Source: Infirmifilum sp. NZ (GTDB taxonomy: Archaea > Thermoproteota > Thermoprotei > Thermofilales > Thermofilaceae). From it: a stretch of DNA of 64,000 bases. The stretch's first letter is position 1. Each line of letters opens with the position of its first letter. The notes under the pieces are model-generated. The model ran no database searches. It was not told where the DNA came from and saw nothing but the letters and a program-made list of their open reading frames with translations. The translations under genes and the position numbers were made by a program. The DNA lies in contig NZ_CP094288.1 of the NCBI RefSeq assembly GCF_022693705.1, positions 1,536,451 to 1,600,450 on the forward strand. Direction: 5' to 3'. This document shows, one piece after another, positions 59,520 through 64,000 of the stretch.

Positions 59520-59532
59520 GGTTTTTATTTTT
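59520..59532 (+). promoter_or_regulatory. TATA box of SDH-type protease gene
   Basis: GGTTTTTATTTTT, 9-21 bases before ATG 59541 and 33-45 before TTG 59565; it would favour the later start. Confidence 0.42.
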
Positions 59533-59540
59533 CCACGTTG

Positions 59541-60431
59541 ATGGGGGTACGTGGGTGTCTTGGTTTGGACGGCTTCTCGGATGTGGTGTCCCTGCTGTTC
59601 TGGCTCTTGATGCTGTACGTTTTCGTCAACCCGCAGTTGGCGATGAGGGCGCTAACTAACGCGAGGATGAGGGTCATAAGGCGTATCGAGGAGAGGTACG
59701 GCTGGAGGGTTGTGACGCTTATCCACAGGCAGGAGACGGTGAGCTTCTTCGGGATACCGGTGTACAGGTACATAGACGTGGACGACTCCGAGGCCGTTAT
59801 AAGGGCTATAAGGTCCACTCCGCCCGACATGCCGATAGCGCTGATCCTGCACACCCCCGGTGGACTCGTCCTGGCCGCGGCGCAGATCGCGATGGCCTTG
59901 AAGAGGCACCCTGCCCGTAAGATCGTCATCGTCCCGCACTACGCGATGAGCGGCGGCACCCTGATCGCCCTCGCGGCTGATGAGATATACATGGACCCGG
60001 ACGCCGTCCTCGGGCCCCTCGACCCGCAGATCCAGACGCAGATGGGGGTTCTGCCGGCGCCGAGCATCGTGAGAGTCGCGAGGGAGCGGGGGGACAAGGC
60101 GTCGGACGAGATGCTGGTGTACGCCGACATAGCCGAGAAGGCGCTCAGGGAGGTTCAGGGCATAATAGTCTCTCTGCTCGACGGGAAAATGCCCAGGGAG
60201 AAGGCCCTCGAGGTCGCGAAGAAGCTGACCGAGGGCGGATACACCCACGACTACCCCATAACCGTGGAGGAGGCCAGGAGCATGGGGCTTCCCGTAAGGA
60301 CGGACGTGCCGCCGGAGGTGTACGCGCTGATGGAGCTTTACCCGCAGACACACCAGCAAAGGCCGGGCGTTGAGTACATACAGAGACCCCTATACCCCGC
60401 TAGGGCGGGAACGGAGCGCCCTCAGCGTTAA
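59541..60431 (+). CDS. SDH/ClpP-class serine protease, membrane-anchored
   Basis: The 296-residue protein has an N-terminal span (about 14-32, VVSLLFWLLMLYVFV) and a ClpP/crotonase-fold protease domain: IALILHTPGGLVLAAAQIAM, IVPHYAMSGGTLIALAADEI (catalytic Ser in M-S-G-G) and DPDAVLGPLDPQIQTQMG. It matches the SDH-type (PF01972) archaeal membrane proteases. Function unproven; membrane-protein quality control is likely. TTG 59565 is an alternative start. A decayed relative is at 48017-48236. Confidence 0.87.
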   Translation: MGVRGCLGLDGFSDVVSLLFWLLMLYVFVNPQLAMRALTNARMRVIRRIEERYGWRVVTLIHRQETVSFFGIPVYRYIDVDDSEAVIRAIRSTPPDMPIALILHTPGGLVLAAAQIAMALKRHPARKIVIVPHYAMSGGTLIALAADEIYMDPDAVLGPLDPQIQTQMGVLPAPSIVRVARERGDKASDEMLVYADIAEKALREVQGIIVSLLDGKMPREKALEVAKKLTEGGYTHDYPITVEEARSMGLPVRTDVPPEVYALMELYPQTHQQRPGVEYIQRPLYPARAGTERPQR

Positions 60432-60610
60432 AGCGCTACCGGCACCCTTTCTCTCCACCCCCTACAGCCCCCTATGCGGCTCTCTACACAAAATATCAGG
60501 TTTTTGAGCTTGGCGCTGTTTTTCCCTTACTCGTCGGCTTGGCAACTGGGACCTACCCCCGCTAGGCTTATTAATTTTTTAAGCCGTAGCAACTACTAGC
60601 TAGCAGGGCT

Positions 60611-61261
60611 ATGGCTTCGCTCAGAGAGGAGTTCCTGAAGCTACTGGAGGAGGATCGAGAGTTCCGGTACGCTGTGGCAGGCTACCTTGGGGTGCTCGAG
60701 CTCCTCAAGAGGCTGGACGCATTGGCTGAGGAGCAGGAAAAAATCTGGAAGGAAATCAAAGGCATCAGGGAGGAGATTAAGGCTATCAGGGAGGAGCAGA
60801 AAATGCTTAGGGAAGACTTTAACAGGGCTATTCGGGCTTTGGACAGGAGGCTTGTGAGAGTGGAGCGCACCCTTGAGAAGCTCACGGTAGACATAGAGGA
60901 GGAGGCGAGGTCAATCATCAGGCACAGGCTTAAGGCTGAGCTGGGCTTAGACGTAGAGCTCGCCCCCCTCGTCCTCCCAGAGCTGGAGGTCGACGTCTAC
61001 GGCGTGTCCGGCGATGTGTGCGTCGTTGGCGAGGTAGCGGTTAGGAGCGGGCTGGGTGAGCTGCGCAGGCTCCTGAAGAAGCTCGAGCTCCTGAAGAGCA
61101 GGTACCCGGAGAAGCTGAGGCCTAAAACGGTACTGGTCATCTACACTTCCCTCGCGCTACCGGAGCTCGTCGAGGAGGCAAAGGCGAAGAACGTGTGGGT
61201 TTTGAAGGCGACGCAGGACTACTACAAGCCGGACTTCGCAAAAACGCCCGGAGACCCATAG
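60611..61261 (+). CDS. Coiled-coil PD-(D/E)XK nuclease-like protein, paralogue 5
   Basis: The 216-residue protein has the head LLEEDREFRYAVAGYLGVLE, a short coiled coil (KEIKGIREEIKAIREEQKML) and the same tail as paralogue 3: LEKLTVDIEEEARSIIRHRL, LEVDVYGVSGDVCVVGEVAV (E-x-D, G-E-V) and LRPKTVLVIYTSLALPELVE. TTATTAATTTTTTAAG at 60568-60583 is the probable promoter. It lies alone, 13 kb from paralogue 3. Confidence 0.75.
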   Translation: MASLREEFLKLLEEDREFRYAVAGYLGVLELLKRLDALAEEQEKIWKEIKGIREEIKAIREEQKMLREDFNRAIRALDRRLVRVERTLEKLTVDIEEEARSIIRHRLKAELGLDVELAPLVLPELEVDVYGVSGDVCVVGEVAVRSGLGELRRLLKKLELLKSRYPEKLRPKTVLVIYTSLALPELVEEAKAKNVWVLKATQDYYKPDFAKTPGDP

Positions 61262-61420
61262 CTCTCCCCCCAGCACGGCGTGACCGCGTCGCAGCAGGTG
61301 AAAGTGCATTTCAGTTAGCGAAACCAGTGTTGGTTTGACTGCTTTCAAATCGGCGAACAGCTTCACTCATCGAAATCCTGCTCGCAGGAAGGTTTAATAG
61401 CGAGGCCCAAGCAGTAAGTA

Positions 61421-61657
61421 ATGGAGATGCTCGAACTAAGGGCGCGTGTGTCGCTGGAGGACGTGGAGGAGGCTAGGAGGGTTAGGAGGGAGCGCGCTGA
61501 CTGGGTTTTTATCGAGAGGCAGCCGCCCAGGGTTAGGGCGGCCCTGAGGTACTACGTCGAGACGGGAGACATGTACGTGGCTTCGAGGATAGCGGGTTTA
61601 ACTGTCGAGGAGTTTAACGAGCTCAGAGTGAGGGCTAGGATACCGAATGTCGGCTAG
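61421..61657 (+). CDS. Antitoxin-like protein, upstream copy
   Basis: The 78-residue protein has EEARRVRRERADWVFIERQP and PRVRAALRYYVETGDMYVAS, then GLTVEEFNELRVRARIP. The middle (61465-61572) is identical in DNA to the second copy at 62247-62354. The short helical design and four-gene spacing suggest the antitoxin for the PIN gene that overlaps its end. GGTTTAATAG is about 27 bases before the ATG: leaderless. The family is not one I can name. Confidence 0.68.
   Translation: MEMLELRARVSLEDVEEARRVRRERADWVFIERQPPRVRAALRYYVETGDMYVASRIAGLTVEEFNELRVRARIPNVG
61465..61572 (+). repeat. 108-bp perfect direct repeat, first copy
   Basis: Identical to 62247-62354. Both lie inside antitoxin genes, in the same reading frame, flanking the PIN gene. 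Confidence 0.85.
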
Positions 61658-62204
61658 GTTCGCGATAGCTGATACATGCTTTGTAATCGACTGGGCCCGC
61701 TTTCGGCACAGGGATCTAATCTTCAGGGTTTTCAGCACCGTTTTTGTACCCGAGTCAGTTCTAAGGGAGATAAAATCCGAGAACACCGTCGAGTGGGTTG
61801 CCTCCTCCCTCGCCGCAGGAGGGATGTCTGTGTACACGGAAACACCAGACGAGCTCGAGGAGGCTAGGAGGCTCGTTGAAGAGTCGAGGAGGCTTAGGTT
61901 AGCTGTGCCCGTGGACCTGCCCGAGGCCCTCTGCTTGGTGGTTGGGAGAAGGAGGGGCTACACCGTGCTGACGGAGAACAAGGGTGCAATAATGGCCGTG
62001 GACTTCCTGGAGCCCTACGCGAGCGTCATCGTCTGGAGAGCCCTCGAGCTTCTCGTCGCGGCGGTGAGGGAGGGCGCGCTCAAAGTGGACTGCGCAGAGG
62101 TAGGCGCGCTCTTCGAAGCCTACGAGGCTGATACGGGGCACTTCTTCCCAAGGAGAGATTTAGCCAAGGCACTGGAGCTGGTGAGGGGTGAGGTCTGTGG
62201 GTGA
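61647..62204 (+). CDS. PIN-domain toxin between two antitoxin copies
   Basis: The 185-residue protein begins FAIADTCFVIDWARFRHRDL (Asp), then TVFVPESVLREIKSENTVEW (Glu), VDLPEALCLVVGRRRGYTVL and TENKGAIMAVDF, a PIN-like order with extended C-terminus (about 60 residues more than VapC). ATG 61647 overlaps the upstream antitoxin, and its end overlaps the downstream one, so all three are translationally coupled. Likely a Mg-dependent RNase toxin; the C-terminal part is unlike standard VapC. Confidence 0.74.
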   Translation: MSARFAIADTCFVIDWARFRHRDLIFRVFSTVFVPESVLREIKSENTVEWVASSLAAGGMSVYTETPDELEEARRLVEESRRLRLAVPVDLPEALCLVVGRRRGYTVLTENKGAIMAVDFLEPYASVIVWRALELLVAAVREGALKVDCAEVGALFEAYEADTGHFFPRRDLAKALELVRGEVCG

Positions 62205-62439
62205 AAGTAGTATAGAGGAGAAGAAAAGGAAGTGGGCTGAGCTCGAGGAGGAGGCTAGGAGGGTTAGGAGGGAGCGCGCTGACTGGGTTTTTATCGAGAG
62301 GCAGCCGCCCAGGGTTAGGGCGGCCCTGAGGTACTACGTCGAGACGGGAGACATCAGGAGGGCCGCGCTGTTCGCGGGGCTCGACTTAGAGGACTTCCGG
62401 GAGCTCCTCAGGAAGGCGAAGATACCGGTAGTTGTGTAG
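62188..62439 (+). CDS. Antitoxin-like protein, downstream copy
   Basis: The 83-residue protein shares EEARRVRRERADWVFIERQP and PRVRAALRYYVETGD with the copy at 61421, but its first 20 and last 30 residues differ (IRRAALFAGLDLEDFRELLR). Start GTG 62188 or 62197 overlaps the PIN gene end. The different ends suggest it is not just a relic; it may bind the same toxin or another one. Confidence 0.65.
   Translation: MRSVGESSIEEKKRKWAELEEEARRVRRERADWVFIERQPPRVRAALRYYVETGDIRRAALFAGLDLEDFRELLRKAKIPVVV
62247..62354 (+). repeat. 108-bp perfect direct repeat, second copy
   Basis: Identical to 61465-61572; see the first copy. Confidence 0.85.
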
Positions 62440-62596
62440 CACGCGGCCCGGCTCCGAAAGCCTTGAGCCTCAGTGATTACGGAGAAAAATTCGCGACGCG
62501 CCTCATGCTCCGCTACCGCTAACCGCTACGTTAACCTCTCTCAGAACCTGCACTACGCTGCAACCCCGCAGGGCTCTCAGGCCGGGGATCGGTACT

Positions 62597-63607
62597 TCAC
62601 TGCATCTTACGCGCTTTGAGAACATCCGCGACCTCAGGGTTCACCGGGAATCTAGGAGCCTCGCCATGTAGGACTCTGAGTATCTCCTCTGCCGCTGTGA
62701 CCGCAAGCCTCACTCTGCACTCAACGGTGTTTGAAGCTATGTGAGGGGTCATTGTTAAGTTTACATCGTCGCCTAGCGTCAAGAGGGGGTCGTCGGGCGG
62801 GAGGGGTTCGCGCTCGAAAACATCGAGTCCCGCGCCGGCGATCCAGCCCTCCCTTAGGGCTTTGGCAAGGGCTTGCGTGTCGATGATGGCGCCGCGGGAG
62901 GTGTTGACGAGTATTGCTGTGGGCTTCATCATCCGCAGCTCTCTCTCGCCGATCATGTGGTATGTCTCCGGGGTTAGTGGCACGTGAAGTGTTACGAAGT
63001 CAGACTCCCTGAGCAGGTACTCTAAGTTGTGGAACTCGACGCCCAGCTCTCTCTCAGCGTTCTCTCTCCTCACCTTGTCGTAGTAAATCACCCTCATTCC
63101 AAAGCCTTTAGCTCTCCTCGCCACAGCCTGGCCGATTCTCCCAAGCCCGATGATCCCAAGGGTCTTTCCCCAAACGTCGAAGCCCATGAAGAGGAAAGGG
63201 TTCCTGGATACCCACTTCCCCGACTTAATGTACTGCGTAGCTGGGTGGACTTTCCTCGCAAGGCACAGCAGGTGAGCAAAAGCCATGTCAGCCACAGTCT
63301 CAGAGCTAACCGGGGCTATTGTAACCCAGATTCCACGCTGGGTCGCCGCTTGCACGTCAACGTTATCATAGCCTATGCCGTGCCTAGCTATCACCCTCAG
63401 CTTTCCCGCACTCTCGATAACTTTACTAGTGACGGGCTCCACGTTCAAGGAGACGAGAAGGCCGTCGGCCTCCCTAACCGCCTCGATCAGTTCCTCCTCG
63501 GTTCTAGGGGGTTCACTGAAGACGAAGACTTCAGCCTCCCTCTGGAGCAACCTGATACCCTCCTCGCGGATAGGCGCCGTCACAACAACCCTGTACCTCC
63601 TCCCCAT
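62597..63607 (-). CDS. D-2-hydroxyacid dehydrogenase (phosphoglycerate-dehydrogenase-like)
   Basis: About 336 residues from ATG 63607 (MGRRYRVVVTAPIREEGI). Motifs: VIARHGIGYDNVDVQAATQR, GKTLGIIGLGRIGQAVARRA (NAD-binding G-x-G-x2-G), VTLHVPLTPETYHMIG, ILVNTSRGAIIDTQALAKAL with catalytic Arg, GAGLDVFEREPLPPDDPLL with Glu, and LTMTPHIASNT with His. It reduces or oxidises a 2-hydroxy acid: phosphoglycerate, glyoxylate or lactate cannot be told apart. ATG 63631 is an alternative start. Housekeeping-type gene. Confidence 0.92.
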   Translation of the reverse strand: MGRRYRVVVTAPIREEGIRLLQREAEVFVFSEPPRTEEELIEAVREADGLLVSLNVEPVTSKVIESAGKLRVIARHGIGYDNVDVQAATQRGIWVTIAPVSSETVADMAFAHLLCLARKVHPATQYIKSGKWVSRNPFLFMGFDVWGKTLGIIGLGRIGQAVARRAKGFGMRVIYYDKVRRENAERELGVEFHNLEYLLRESDFVTLHVPLTPETYHMIGERELRMMKPTAILVNTSRGAIIDTQALAKALREGWIAGAGLDVFEREPLPPDDPLLTLGDDVNLTMTPHIASNTVECRVRLAVTAAEEILRVLHGEAPRFPVNPEVADVLKARKMQ

Positions 63608-63824
63608 CCCATAGCCGCCGAAAGCACTCACAACGGTGAACTCTATAAGCTTGACACCTAACCCGTAAGCTTGTTCCTTAAGGCAAGCCTCATCAGTGCA
63701 TGCAGCCCCCTTACGCTTTTAAAAAGCCATCAAATCACCTCGTCGTTTTAAGGTACGCTCGGCTACTAGTTGAAAGCTCCAGGTCACCGAGAGTGCGGGA
63801 AAATCATTTCAAGGAGGTTACCTT

Positions 63825-64000
63825 TTATGCTCGAACAGCTCTGTGTATCTTCGCCTTAATGTCCCCGATTTCCTGCTGGGACTTGAACCTCAGCCTAGCC
63901 GCAAGAGCAGGGACTCTTTCGATTAAGACTACGCCTCCCAGCGCTCTAACACGGAATTGGGGTGGGGCGTAATCCACTACTCTCACGTCCACTGGTATGC
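63825..64000 (-). CDS. MNT nucleotidyltransferase, C-terminal part, cut by window edge
   Basis: The last 57 codons of a minus-strand gene read IPVDVRVVDYAPPQFRVRAL, GGVVLIERVPALAARLRFKS and QQEIGDIKAKIHRAVRA-stop. V-D-V-R-V-V-D-Y-A-P is the family third strand, and the following pieces fit MNT proteins. The catalytic G-S and D-x-D lie outside the window. Confidence 0.55.
   Translation of the reverse strand, partial: IPVDVRVVDYAPPQFRVRALGGVVLIERVPALAARLRFKSQQEIGDIKAKIHRAVRA

Noticed and set aside
1-64000. Insertion sequences or integrase
   Set aside because: No DDE, HUH, serine or tyrosine recombinase motif was seen in any frame; mobility here is inferred only from repeats and broken genes.

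Overview
The window looks like a chromosome segment of a hyperthermophilic Thermoproteota archaeon, most likely a Thermofilum relative. That placement is inferred from three things. Many genes have a TATA-like box 25-30 bases before a start codon and no leader. GTG and TTG starts are common. The gene families include PaREP1, HEPN/MNT and VapBC pairs, the MoxR-DUF58 cassette, DUF1616 and LolD/MacB-type ABC modules. No rRNA, tRNA, CRISPR array or recognisable transposase was found. Most of the window is GC-rich, with two AT-rich tracts at about 2.3-6.3 kb and 27.6-41.3 kb.

1-9986: an ATP-grasp gene cut by the left edge, a membrane-anchored coiled-coil protein, a polysaccharide deacetylase, three GT4 glycosyltransferases with a decayed GT2-like gene among them, a polyprenyl-phosphate-type GT2, and a DUF1616 pair beside a small secreted membrane protein. 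10003-14268 (minus): an ABC export module (LolD-like ATPase and two MacB/FtsX-like permeases) with a large multi-spanning protein. 14463-20364 (minus): a tightly overlapping six-gene MoxR/DUF58/DUF4350/DUF4129-like operon. 20559-24397: a broken GT-C-like membrane protein, a small unknown gene and a Wzx-type flippase.

24457-26304: two MNT genes, a HEPN fragment and an MNT-HEPN fusion. 26301-41224: a polysaccharide or glycoprotein glycan locus. It holds a broken GT2, several GT4 and GT2 enzymes, UDP-GlcNAc 2-epimerase, a P-loop kinase, a nucleotidyltransferase, a polytopic membrane protein, a GNAT remnant, GDP-mannose 4,6-dehydratase and a perosamine-synthase-like aminotransferase. Together these predict supply of a ManNAc-type sugar and of GDP-perosamine, assembly on a lipid carrier by the GTs, and export by the flippase.

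41366-58180: a gene graveyard of toxin-antitoxin modules, PaREP1 genes, retropepsin-like proteases and winged-helix genes. Intact and decayed copies lie side by side. Three of five paralogous coiled-coil/PD-(D/E)XK-like genes lie here in a 4 kb cluster, and two more follow at 55 and 60.6 kb. A short GC-rich repeat (copies at 562, 54373, 55961 and 57968) abuts broken toxin or antitoxin genes twice.

58406-64000: a LEA14-like membrane-anchored protein, an SDH-type serine protease, the fifth nuclease-like paralogue, a PIN toxin flanked by two antitoxin copies sharing a perfect 108-bp repeat, a D-2-hydroxyacid dehydrogenase and an MNT gene cut by the right edge. The strongest candidates for something undescribed are the modular nuclease-like family, the antitoxin-toxin-antitoxin triplet and the GC-rich repeat.
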